This document shows positions 1-8,217 of a stretch of DNA of 10,849 nt, piece after piece. A program made the translations under genes and the position numbers. How positions within the stretch are numbered: position 1 is the first letter of the stretch; every line of letters begins with the position of its first letter. Under the pieces are notes generated by a model that ran no database searches, was not told the DNA's origin, and was given only the letters and a program-made list of their open reading frames with translations. Source of the DNA: Smittium mucronatum. Taxonomy: Eukaryota > Kickxellomycota > Harpellomycetes > Harpellales > Legeriomycetaceae. The stretch spans positions 1 through 10,849 of the forward strand of contig LSSL01005701.1 of assembly GCA_001953115.1 (NCBI GenBank). The letters are read 5' to 3'.

Positions 1-49
1 CAAGTTCTAATTTAAACATAACAGAAAGAATATTATTAGTGATAGATAC

Positions 50-99
50 ATACATATTTATGTATTAAAATTCTTTACATTAATTCGATATTCGAATTA
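50..99. repeat. Two perfect inverted repeats
   Basis: ATACATA/TATGTAT with a TT centre occupies 50-65, and TAATTCGA/TCGAATTA with a TAT centre occupies 81-99. Perfect 7-8 bp repeats of this kind are expected by chance in such AT-rich DNA. The second contains two G:C pairs per arm. Confidence 0.5.
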
Positions 100-165
100 T
101 AACCTGTATATAATTATGGAAATATTTTAAAAAATATATTCATTATTAGAATTTATGATTTAAGC

Positions 166-237
166 TTCCTTGTCGCTTTTTTTGTTCATTTATTATCTTT
201 GAGAAATTTATATGGGATTCCTTAATTCGTCGCTTTT
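166..237 (+). repeat. Split direct repeat TTCCTT / GTCGCTTTT
   Basis: TTCCTT is followed directly by GTCGCTTTT at 166-180. The same two words recur at 218-223 and 229-237, now separated by AATTC. This is a 15-bp repeat with a 5-bp insertion in the second copy. It may be an old local duplication. Confidence 0.4.
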
Positions 238-252
238 AGTTACTTCAACTAT

Positions 253-282
253 ATACTTAACAAAGAAATCTTTTTTAAGTAT
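253..282. repeat. 30-bp near-perfect palindrome
   Basis: ATACTTAA (253-260) pairs with TTAAGTAT (275-282). After one C/T mismatch, AAAGA (262-266) pairs with TCTTT (269-273) around an AA centre. Thirteen of fourteen possible pairs form, which makes it one of the longest near-perfect inverted repeats here. It has only two G:C pairs. No T run or gene makes it a convincing terminator. Confidence 0.55.
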
Positions 283-452
283 CATTTCAAAAAATTAGAT
301 ATTTGAGAAGGTTTATTTTTGGAACTTGTTTAAATATTTTTGGAATTTCGTTATTAAAAGTTTTTTTAATGTGTATTTTTGTCTTTTTCAACCGCTTAAT
401 CATATTGACTGTTGCATAAAAACGGCCTTCAAATTAAAAAGGAGAAAATTTT

Positions 453-470
453 TTGCGTATGAATACGTAA
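453..470. repeat. Inverted repeat CGTAT-GA-ATACG
   Basis: CGTAT (456-460) and ATACG (463-467) form a palindrome around GA, extended by a G:T and two A:T pairs to 453-470. It lies just upstream of the degenerate tandem repeat at 502-570 and shares its CpG and GTA-rich wording. Confidence 0.45.
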
Positions 471-501
471 TATTTAAAATCTCTATTGGTCATAAAAGAA
501 A

Positions 502-570
502 TTTGTGTATATGCGATACTTTGTGTATACGTGCCTAAGTTCGTGTACTAGTGCGTAATTTTTTGTGTAA
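502..570 (+). repeat. Degenerate tandem repeat with TTTGTGTA core
   Basis: Four copies of a TTYGTGTA word start at 502, 520, 540 and 562: TTTGTGTAT, TTTGTGTAT, TTCGTGTAC and TTTGTGTAA. The start-to-start spacing is 18, 20 and 22 bp. The first three copies also carry a related TGCG/GTGCC/GTGCG word about 10-12 bp in. The segment is richer in G than its surroundings. It may be diverged tandem copies or an array of binding sites. No function can be assigned. Confidence 0.45.
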
Positions 571-2320
571 ATTCTTTATCCAACAGGTAAAAATATCAAA
601 AAAAAAAATTATTTCGGACTTTGCTTTTAATATTATTTAATTCTGTTTCGATTTTTTCTGATTTTATTAATCTCTAAAAAAAGTTGTTTTTAATAGTTTA
701 TTACACTTATATTTCTTCCTTTGTGAAATTATTTAGCTTTATATACTCAAATTTAATGTTTTATCGATATATAATTAATAAAAAATCATTTCAAATTTAT
801 AATCTAAAATAGGATTATTTTTTTTTGAAATAAAAAGAAAATTTTTTTTCCAATATTTTTTGAAAACGTTTCAAATTTAATTTTATAACTAAATATATTT
901 AATTTTACTTTTTTTTTAACCTTTCATATTTAATTCATACTTTATTTTTGATTTAGCCTATTGTTTAAATCTACCAATCCTTTAAAATATAATTTCATTA
1001 TAGATATATTAAAAATATCTATTTTCAGTTTTTAAACATTTATTATGAAATTCTTTTCACAAATGCTCCTCTAATCTTTTCTTTCAAAGATTATTATAAA
1101 TAAAATTAAATATTTGAATAAAAAAATAGTAAATTTTTTTGGCAATTTAAATCATTGGTTTTTTAAAAATATAACTACTTAAATTTTTTATTAAGCTAAT
1201 AATTAAAACTTAAATCAATTTTTTTCCTAAAATCAATAGCATTAAAAATATTTTTAAAGATATTATTCTGAAGGACCTTGTAAATATAACCTTTTAAATT
1301 CAAAAAAATAATAAAGTTGACTTTAGCCAATTTAATCCCTCAATATTGGTTATATTCTTCTTAGTTGAGTTTATGATTAAATATAAAAATCAAATTTGTT
1401 AAAATTTGAAAAAACACCATTTTTGACAATATCTATTATATTTTCTGCTTTAATCTCAAATTTTTGTATTGTTATATTTGAAATTTTTTATAAAAAATAA
1501 ATATCTTTAAATTAGGCATTTTATATTTTTAAATAAAAAAATTATAAATTTGAAACTGAAAAAATTTCTTAAATTTCATAAAGACGAGTTTTATTTTCAT
1601 TTAAACCAAAGAAATATGACCTAGATGTTCTAATTATTATGCTAAAATACTTTTATATTGGGATATTAATCATTCAATAAATACAAAAATATAAAGATAG
1701 ATAAAAATTTAAAGTTTTTAAGTAATATGCTGTGTAATTTTTCCCGTAAATCCACTATCTCATTTTAATATTTAGACAAGTTACTTCTACTTTTTTCGGG
1801 TTTGATTTATTCAAACTATACATAAAAAAATTGTCTTTATATCTTAATTTTTTAAGATTCGAGTTTTTAAATGCAATTATGCTATTGAATTATTATACGA
1901 AAAATAATCTCTTCAATTAGTAATTCTAAAACGATAAAATTTATATTTCTCTTGTTTTCCTATACGGAATTACATATAATTTCAATATAACTTTTTATCC
2001 ATTAATTCTAGAGATTTTCAAAAAAGATATTTGGAAAATTAAAATCAACTCATTTATAAAGTAATACATCATCATTAATGCGTATCCTTTATAAAATTAG
2101 CTGAATATTTTTTTTCTTTCGGTTATTTTTCATATAAAAATAGTATAAGATCCTAAAAAGTAGTTTAAAATATAATTTAAAAAGTTTTTTATTTAGATTA
2201 CTTAGAGCTGGAAAATTGGGTTTAAAATTGATAAACTGGATCCTATAATATTTATACGGGATTTTATCAGTTAATCACAACAAAAAATATTGGAAGGATG
2301 AGAATAGATAATAATTCTAG
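571..2320. other. Gene-free AT-rich DNA
   Basis: No gene, RNA or GC-rich structure can be supported here. The part from about 600 to 960 is T-rich on the + strand, with T runs at 818-826, 842-849 and 909-917, and an 11-base A run at 598-608. All six frames are closed at short intervals. Only weak AT hairpins are present, for example GATAAA (2230-2235) with TTTATC (2263-2268). Confidence 0.6.
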
Positions 2321-2332
2321 ATAAAAACGAAA

Positions 2333-2411
2333 TAGTAATAGTAGTAATAATCTCACCATAATTTTTTAAATCTATATTTTTATTTTTATTTTTATTTTCT
2401 AGTAGTAGTAT
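2333..2411. repeat. Microsatellite cluster: TAR, ATTTTT and TAG repeats
   Basis: Six TAG/TAA triplets run from 2333 to 2350. An ATTTTT hexamer repeats with exact 6-bp phase at 2376, 2382, 2388 and 2394. Three TAG triplets follow at 2400-2408. The two TAG-type tracts flank the hexamer tract. This is simple-sequence DNA, probably made by replication slippage, about 150 bp upstream of the tRNA. Confidence 0.75.
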
Positions 2412-2509
2412 TCTAAAATAGCAAATAAAAAATCCCAATAGCAATAAATAGAAACATGGTGGTTGTAAATATAAATGCTGTGAAACTAAGTTATAAATAT
2501 TACTTAAAG

Positions 2510-2537
2510 TTGGTTAAATTATCTGTAATTATATAAT
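2510..2537 (+). promoter_or_regulatory. TATA element upstream of the tRNA
   Basis: TATAAT lies at 2532-2537, 30 bp upstream of the mature tRNA 5' end. This is the position where TATA elements assist Pol III on tRNA genes in fission yeast and plants. TTGGTT at 2510-2515 is spaced 16 bp from it, so the pair could also be read as a bacterial sigma70 -35/-10. TATA-like words are common at this base composition, so the call rests only on position. Confidence 0.25.
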
Positions 2538-2561
2538 TTTTAGATTTTAGTAGTTATCAGC

Positions 2562-2633
2562 GCCCGGTTAGCTCAATGGTAGAGCGTGAGGCTTTTAACC
2601 TCAAGGCTACGGGTTCGACCCCCGTATCGGGCT
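2562..2633 (+). tRNA. tRNA-Lys (anticodon UUU)
   Basis: This gene encodes the tRNA that reads AAA/AAG lysine codons. Every part of a canonical 72-nt cloverleaf is present. The acceptor GCCCGGT (2562-2568) pairs with ATCGGGC (2626-2632), with one G:U. T8 and A9 follow, then the D stem GCTC/GAGC with a 7-nt loop containing GG (2578-2579). The anticodon stem is TGAGG/CCTCA (2587-2591, 2599-2603) with loop CTTTTAA and anticodon TTT at 2594-2596. A 5-nt variable loop and a perfect T stem ACGGG/CCCGT with loop TTCGACC complete it. A15 and U48 can form the Levitt pair. There is no intron and no encoded CCA. The discriminator is T2633; bacterial Lys tRNAs usually have A73 and most eukaryotic ones G73, while yeast tRNA-Lys(CUU) has U73 as I recall it. 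It stands alone, with no neighbouring gene. The intact stems in such AT-rich DNA argue for a functional gene. Confidence 0.96.
2569..2622 (+). promoter_or_regulatory. Internal Pol III promoter (A and B boxes)
   Basis: TAGCTCAATGG at 2569-2579 fits the eukaryotic A box and GGTTCGACCCC at 2612-2622 fits the B box with one C-for-T difference. These bases are also conserved for tRNA structure in all domains, so they allow Pol III transcription but do not prove it. The first T4 run downstream is at 2666-2669 and the first T6 run at 2728-2733, so a Pol III transcript would carry an unusually long 3' trailer. Confidence 0.45.
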
Positions 2634-2636
2634 ATT

Positions 2637-2716
2637 TATAGGTGATATCGAAATATCAGCTCGTATTTTCTCTAGTATTTCTAGCGGAATGATGTGAGTT
2701 CTGATATATCGCGTCC
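2637..2716 (+). other. Structured, GC-elevated tRNA 3' trailer
   Basis: Directly after the tRNA is about 80 bp with clearly more G+C than the surroundings. ATATCAG plus CTC (2653-2662) pairs with GAG plus CTGATAT (2696-2698 and 2701-2707), giving ten base pairs with a two-base TT bulge around a 33-nt loop. The next T runs begin at 2722 and 2728. A second reading is a degenerate box C/D RNA: a GTGATAT C-like box at 2642-2648, a perfect CTGA D box at 2701-2704 and short TATA flanks that can pair. The C box is poor and the two readings exclude each other. No known RNA family is recognised. Confidence 0.25.
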
Positions 2717-2853
2717 CAAAATTTTGATTTTTTATCATTTTTTGTTTTTAACCCTTTCAAAGCCGATAGTACAAAAATTTCTATAATTTTTTTTTCAATT
2801 CTTTTTGCAAGTTTGATAATATTTTATACTATTGAGAACAATAATATATTCTA

Positions 2854-2938
2854 ATAGGAATAAGCCAATAATTCGGGCCCGGAAATGGTTACCATGATCC
2901 TATGAAAAATCATATGTTGGAAATTTAATTAATTCCAA
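2854..2938. repeat. GC-rich cluster of four consecutive inverted repeats
   Basis: Four inverted repeats follow each other with almost no spacer. TTCGGGCCCGGAA (2872-2884) is centred on GGGCCC. ATGGT-T-ACCAT (2885-2895) follows. TATGA/TCATA (2901-2914) has an AAAA loop. TTGGAA/TTCCAA (2917-2938) has a 10-nt loop. The first two are enclosed by a further perfect stem, ATAGGA (2854-2859) with TCCTAT (2898-2903); that outer stem and the third hairpin compete for 2901-2903. The core 2874-2900 is far richer in G+C than its surroundings. It resembles in style the GC clusters of yeast mitochondrial DNA, but no shared sequence is claimed. Confidence 0.5.
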
Positions 2939-5060
2939 AGATTTTTGAGCTGATCTAGAATTATTTACAATAGATATCTATGTATAAACTTTTAAGCATA
3001 TTCCATATGTCATTATATATCGCCTTAATAATAGTTACCCGCTTATAGAAACTTAAGTTTTTATTATTGTTACATATACTAAATTCGAACTAAACTAAAT
3101 AATAAGGCAAAAAAAACTATGGTGTATAGAATAAAATTATTTTATTTACCGTATTCAGTTTTTTCCAAAAAAAACTTTAAAACAACTTTTTTTTAAAAAA
3201 TATATGAAAAATTATAAATTTAAAAGATTTACATGAGAATATAGGGTATTTGTTTAATTCAGTGGATATTTCAATCCTATTTTTTTGGTTGTAAATATAC
3301 TTTAAGAATTTATTGCTGATCATAAAGTTTTTCTGACAGATTATCAAAATTTATATATATTTACATTAAATATAAAGATTATATGGTAATAAACCGGTAT
3401 TTTGGATGTACATATACCTTTTCTTATAGTATATAATGATATTTATGTGTTAAATAATAAATAATACCAATTATTAATGAAGCGGGAATATTTTAAAATA
3501 CACATATATTTATATTCGAAATAACATTACAATTTTAAAATTTCTCTGTTTCACTTGTAAATTAAATTTGATTATCGTGTCTAAAAATTAAGAATTTTTT
3601 TTATCGAAATTTTAAATAAAATTAATTTGAAAGTATTTATCTTAGAAATTTATTTATATCAAAATGAAATTTGTTTTGAATAAGTAAATTGTTTTGATTT
3701 ATGATCAGAATGATTATTATTTTATCTAAATGTGCAACTTAGCTTAAATTTTTTTATTATCTTCATTTACTAGCAAAATGATCAATTTTGAGGACGTATA
3801 TATCGAATTTTAAAAATTATACCCAATTCATTATATAAATGAGAATTTTTAAATCTAATTGTCGATAAATTTAAAATTAGAAGTTTAAAATATTTTAATA
3901 GCACATTTTTAATAGAAAAAACGAAATTTATTCGATTTGAAAAAAGTATAATTTTAATTTTCAAAATAAGAATTTTTTTAATACAGTGATTTTCTCATAA
4001 TTAAAATTTTTGGCATATGAAATTTGAATATTCAGTGTTATTTAATAAGTTTTATTGAATAAACCTATAATACCTATGAATTAATATAAAACGCCAGCAT
4101 TGAAATAGTAATTAATTGGCTACTATCAATTAAAAATAAAAAAATTATATTTTATATTTTAATTTTATGGCATATTCTTTATTCTTTATTCTTTTGTGGA
4201 AATATGCTGAATTAAACACGATTTGTAAGGTATTAATTTTCAACCTAAAAACTATCAAAAGACTTGAAAAAAATTTACCTTATAAATTTAAATTAAAATA
4301 TGAAATTCTTTTTAGTTTTGAAATAAATCAAAAACTCGATTTTATAACCCCAATATAAAAAGTGAATATTGAACTGATTACTATAGTTAAAATTCTTTCT
4401 TTAATTTAAAATTCAATTTTTTTTTAAAAATTTGTATATCAAAAATTCAAAATAATACTTATTAATAAATTATGGCTAGAATAAATTTATTTTAATTGAG
4501 TAAATTAATTATTTTATATTTTATTTGGTCTAATTTCCCTTTTGAAATAGTTCGTGGGTTGTAATTCGATTTAATTTATATTTTTACCCATAAAGATGGA
4601 CAGAAATTCAGTAAATTATTGTGATAATTAGAAATTATCTCTATTTTATGAAAAAACTGAAATAATGAATAAATTTTGTACATTTTATGTATTCAAATTC
4701 ATAAAAAATATTTGTGATTATATCAATGGTGAATTTTTTTTAAAAAAATCACAGGTTTAATACCCTTGTAATAATCTTCAATAATTCTAAAAAAATTATA
4801 TAAAATCAAACCAAAAGATTTTTCTATCAGTTTTGAAAAAAATAAAAAATAAAAAAAAATACAAATACAAATATTATTTCTTAGAGTATTTTTATTGGGT
4901 TAAAAATGGATTTATTTGCTGAATATGTAATAATTCCCTATTTAGAAACGATTATATACAATATTCCATCTATTCAATTAGTTAATTTGTATAAGTTTCT
5001 GAATAACTCCTAATTATAGCTGGTTTACTCAAAATATGCATTCATTTATCAATTAAACGA
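2939..5060. other. Gene-free AT-rich DNA
   Basis: Nothing with coding or RNA character is visible. Minor items are a 12-bp palindrome AAACTTAAGTTT at 3049-3060 and an A-rich low-complexity tract around 4834-4873 (A runs broken by single T, then two ACAAAT units). The open frames of about 60 codons in this stretch have the I/K/N/F/L composition of translated AT-rich noise. Confidence 0.6.
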
Positions 5061-5061
5061 T

Positions 5062-5077
5062 GTAGACTTTTTTCTAC
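5062..5077. repeat. Small hairpin GTAGA/TCTAC
   Basis: GTAGA (5062-5066) and TCTAC (5073-5077) enclose a C plus T5 loop. AGTG (5084-5087) and CACT (5097-5100) form a second small stem just downstream, running into the 16-bp direct repeat that starts at 5091. Confidence 0.4.
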
Positions 5078-5090
5078 GGAACAAGTGTTT

Positions 5091-5200
5091 ATAAAGCACT
5101 AATTTTAAGCTAGCTAAGTTTATTTCGATAAAAATGAGTTAAAATTATAAAAGTAAGTATTTCTAAATACTTTGATTTTAATAGATAAAGCACTAATTTT
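5091..5200 (+). repeat. 16-bp direct repeat flanking a palindrome
   Basis: ATAAAGCACTAATTTT occurs at 5091-5106 and identically at 5185-5200. Between them lie the palindromes AGCTAGCT (5108-5115) and AAGTATTT-CT-AAATACTT (5155-5172, perfect 8-bp arms). A few exact 16-mers are expected in a window of this composition, but the close spacing and the GCAC core are less expected. It may be a small local duplication. No target-site duplication or transposon ends are seen. Confidence 0.45.
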
Positions 5201-5296
5201 CTTTTATGAGTATATTTTATAAATATGAAACCTATTCCACACAGCTAAAGGTTTATTTAAATTAAATTCTAGAAAAAATTCAATAAGATAGATTGA

Positions 5297-5320
5297 TTAT
5301 ATTTGATATCATCAATATAA
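5297..5320. repeat. Hairpin with 10-bp stem
   Basis: TTATATTTGAT (5297-5307) pairs with ATCAATATAA (5311-5320) with one bulged T and an ATC loop. The stem is almost all A:T, so chance is a fair explanation. Confidence 0.4.
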
Positions 5321-7250
5321 GAAAAATTCATTGATAAATGGGACCTATATTGATATGAAAATATTTAATTTTTTCCCTCTTATTATGGTTTGCATCTAAC
5401 GAAAGCTTTTTTCTTTTTTTTATAAATAAATTATTCATAGTTAAAATCGCCTTTTAAATAATTTTCATATATGCTTGAGACCTTAAAAAAAGGCTTTGAG
5501 TTATTAACCAGAGTAATTATATCTTTAAAAAGTATGTTCTTTATATAAAAGTATATAAAATCTCATATCAACATCAAGTTAACTATTAAACATGATTTAT
5601 ATTTCCTTAAAAAAATATAATATTACAGTAGCTATAATTAATTCTAGTAATAATAAAAAAGTAAAAAAATAATACCCTATTAAAAATCTTATCAATTCTA
5701 TTGTTTTAAAAAGAGATATCCAAAAAAATATGATATAATATGAATGATTATTTCGATAAATAAAACCGAATATATATATACATAATTACATGGTATTCAA
5801 ATTCTATCAAGTAATGCATTCTATTGCTTAAAAAGATTCTATGGTGAGAAATTTGTTTGTTTTTTAAAAATTAAATCGAAGCGGAAAAAAACTATGATTT
5901 ATCAATATAAAAGGTTTTTCTCATAACCCGTTTGATATTTCAGTAAATGAATATTCCGTTATTTGTTTCAATTATTAATTAATTTCTTATAATAATTGAA
6001 AATTTATTTCTATAATTATTACTGAAATTTTATTAATGTAAATTTATATGAAGTTATTAAAGTCAGATATTGCACTGAGCGTCTAATAAATAATAAAATC
6101 TGAATCAATTTGAGATGATTTAATTTTTTCAGAAGTCATAAAAATTCATCTCTTAAACTAAGAATAAGTTAAAATATTTTATTATATACTAAAATATTCT
6201 TGTAAAATACTACTTTCGGGATATTTTCTCATTCACATTCATGATAAATGATTCAAAAAAAGATAAATTTGACGTTTGATTAGTGTAAATGAATAAAAGT
6301 ATTATCAGAATCATAAAATAATTAATACTAAAAAATATGTTGGATTATCAGGGTAGATTTTTGTTTATATAGGAGAGGTTCTATTAATTTAACTCAATAA
6401 GATTATTATCTGAAATTTATCAAGAAATTAAATAAAAACAACGATTGATATCAAAATATATTCAGTTATGCTCATTATATTAAAATTTTCAAAGCTATAA
6501 GACCCAAGTAACACCCTCAATGAATATCTAAGAGTTTAATCCTTTAAAAAAATTAATTCATCTATAAATTTAACGTTAATTTTTATTATAAAACTAGATA
6601 TAATAATCTATCATACAAAAATGACAAATTTTTTTAAGAGAAAAACCTCCAAATTTTTGTATAAAGAAAGTAATAAATACTAAAAAACATTCTTCAAAAT
6701 ACAAAATATTACAAAAATATTTCATCTTGGGCTTTAAAAGGACAATTCAGACATATCTGCCTTCTATTCTATACACAAAATACTAATTCTGTTAAGAAAT
6801 TTTTTATGAAGTTGTGACTTCTAGAAAGAAAGAAAAAATACCCAATTTTTTATTATTATAATGTATTTTCTATTAAAAACCCATTAATGGAGAAAACTTT
6901 AGATAAAAACAGTATTTCCTTTGATTTATGTAAAATTTAAAAAATCTATTTAAAATTTGATGGTATGAATATACATCTATTATAGTGCCTATTTTTTTAT
7001 AAAATACATAGTCAAATATGATTATTAATAAATAAAAAAAATTGTGCTATTTATCTTATTAATTTGAATTTTTAATTAAACATTAGTTATTATGTGATAT
7101 AATTATAATAAATAGAAATATTTTGGGGAATAACTTGCTAAAATGATTTCTCAATATAATTGACCAATTCAATAATTATTTAAAGCTGAATATAAATCGA
7201 AACTATATCTATATATAACAGAATCTAATATCTAAATGAATTAAACATTT
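5321..7250. other. Gene-free AT-rich DNA
   Basis: No gene is supported. An (AT)n tract lies around 5770-5780. The one GC-raised patch is about 6721-6770, with a small CAGA/TCTG hairpin (6748-6759) and a short minus-strand frame described under findings. The rest has frequent stops in all frames. Confidence 0.55.
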
Positions 7251-7253
7251 CGG

Positions 7254-7281
7254 TGATTAATTTTCATCCCTGTATTAATCA
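7254..7281. repeat. Perfect 8-bp hairpin
   Basis: TGATTAAT (7254-7261) and ATTAATCA (7274-7281) are perfect complements around a 12-nt loop that is relatively C-rich. Two G:T pairs can extend the stem outward. No adjacent gene or T run suggests a role. Confidence 0.4.
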
Positions 7282-7820
7282 TTTCAAAAACTTCAATAAT
7301 ACTTGAATTTATATTTTCCTAAATTATTATAAATATAATATTTAGGATTGAGAACATGTATATTTAAGCTAGTGACGTATTATAAAATAAAAGAATGTGA
7401 AAGAAGCAATCCCCTTTAAATTTCAATAATTTTTTAGGTTTTTATTACGCTTCAATTTTTTTCATACTATATCAATTTTTATTACATAAAATAGTCTAAC
7501 GTGAAGTCTGATATTAAAAATATATAAAAAAAATTAAAATATAAATATTTACTATAAACTGGAGATTTAATTTGCTTAGAATTGATTTTAAGATTATAAA
7601 AAATAGTACTAGTTCGAAAATTGGAAACTTAGGGGTTTTTTCAGGTTATATAATCATTTATTAAGATGATATTTATAATTAATTATTTAATTGTGAATAT
7701 AATAAGTTAGTTAGAATTTCAAATTACCGGATATAAATTAGAGTTTTTTCCTAATATTATTAGTACTTTCAATATTTTTATTTTCCTCATTTTTTCGATA
7801 ACGTTTTAAAATTTAAAAAT
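7282..7820. other. Gene-free AT-rich DNA
   Basis: I see no supportable gene, RNA or notable repeat here; all frames are closed at short intervals. Confidence 0.55.
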
Positions 7821-7821
7821 T

Positions 7822-7864
7822 ATGGTCAGCCATCAGAATTAAAACCGAACGGTTGGTTTTTTTT
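7822..7864 (+). terminator. Terminator-like hairpin pair with T8 tail
   Basis: ATGG-TCAG-CCAT (7822-7833) is followed by a second inverted repeat with two alternative folds. One is AACCG-AA-CGGTT (7843-7854). The other is AAAACC (7841-7846) with GGTTTT (7855-7860) around an 8-nt loop. Eight T follow the GG at 7857-7864. The shape is that of a bacterial intrinsic terminator on the + strand. There is no gene upstream for it to end, and a tRNA of eukaryotic type argues against a bacterial reading. Confidence 0.25.
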
Positions 7865-8167
7865 AGAAAAACATTGACAAAAGAATGCTTTTTTAAAAAT
7901 TTTATTAGGCACCTTAGTAAAAAAAAATAAGATCCTTTATATTTAAAAGTTTTTGAAAATAATCGTTTTAATTTATTTGAGTAGAGTTTTTGTAAATATG
8001 AAAGTGGATAAAAAAGAAAAAAATTAGATCATTTCCCAATCAGTTCTGAAAAATATTCTTTATAAAATGAAATTTTATTAACTGAACAAAAATAAAAATC
8101 AACAAATATTTTAGAAATAATATCTATAAAACCTAGAAAATGGGACTATAATTACAAACAAATAATC

Positions 8168-8217
8168 TTGAAAAATTAGGCGAAGAAGAAATTAATTATT
8201 TCTTCGATCGCTTTCAA
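8168..8217. repeat. Long imperfect hairpin (18 bp in three blocks)
   Basis: Three stacked stems share one axis. GAAGAAAT (8185-8192) pairs with ATTTCTTC (8198-8205) around TAATT. GCGA (8180-8183) pairs with TCGC (8208-8211) across an A / GA internal loop. TTGAAA (8168-8173) pairs with TTTCAA (8212-8217) with six unpaired bases on the left. The stem includes five G:C pairs in its inner twelve, unusual here. The same DNA reads as an open frame (8152-8238), so the symmetry may be incidental. Its role is unknown. Confidence 0.5.

Noticed and set aside
326..538. 70-codon + strand open frame starting with TTG
   Set aside because: The start is TTG with no well-placed ribosome-binding site, no domain is recognisable, and its end runs through the degenerate GTGTA repeat. 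Its length is within chance expectation for this base composition.
502..570. CRISPR array
   Set aside because: The repeats are only about 8-9 bp, diverged, and spaced 18-22 bp start to start, so there are no proper repeats or spacers and no cas genes.
2510..2537. Firm sigma70 promoter for the tRNA
   Set aside because: TATAAT-like words are abundant in this DNA and the TTGGTT -35 is poor. It is kept only as a low-confidence TATA element because of its -30 position.
2854..2938. Assignment to a known mitochondrial GC-cluster family
   Set aside because: Only the style (GC-rich palindromes in AT-rich DNA) matches; no family consensus could be matched from memory, and the nearby tRNA does not look mitochondrial.
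3782..3964. 60-codon - strand open frame
   Set aside because: The peptide is I/K/N/F/L-rich like any translated AT-rich DNA, has no recognisable motif, and several frames of this length are expected by chance.
4167..4358. 63-codon + strand open frame with a hydrophobic start
   Set aside because: The short hydrophobic N-terminus comes from T-rich DNA. There is no ribosome-binding site, no homology that I recognise, and no GC rise across the frame.
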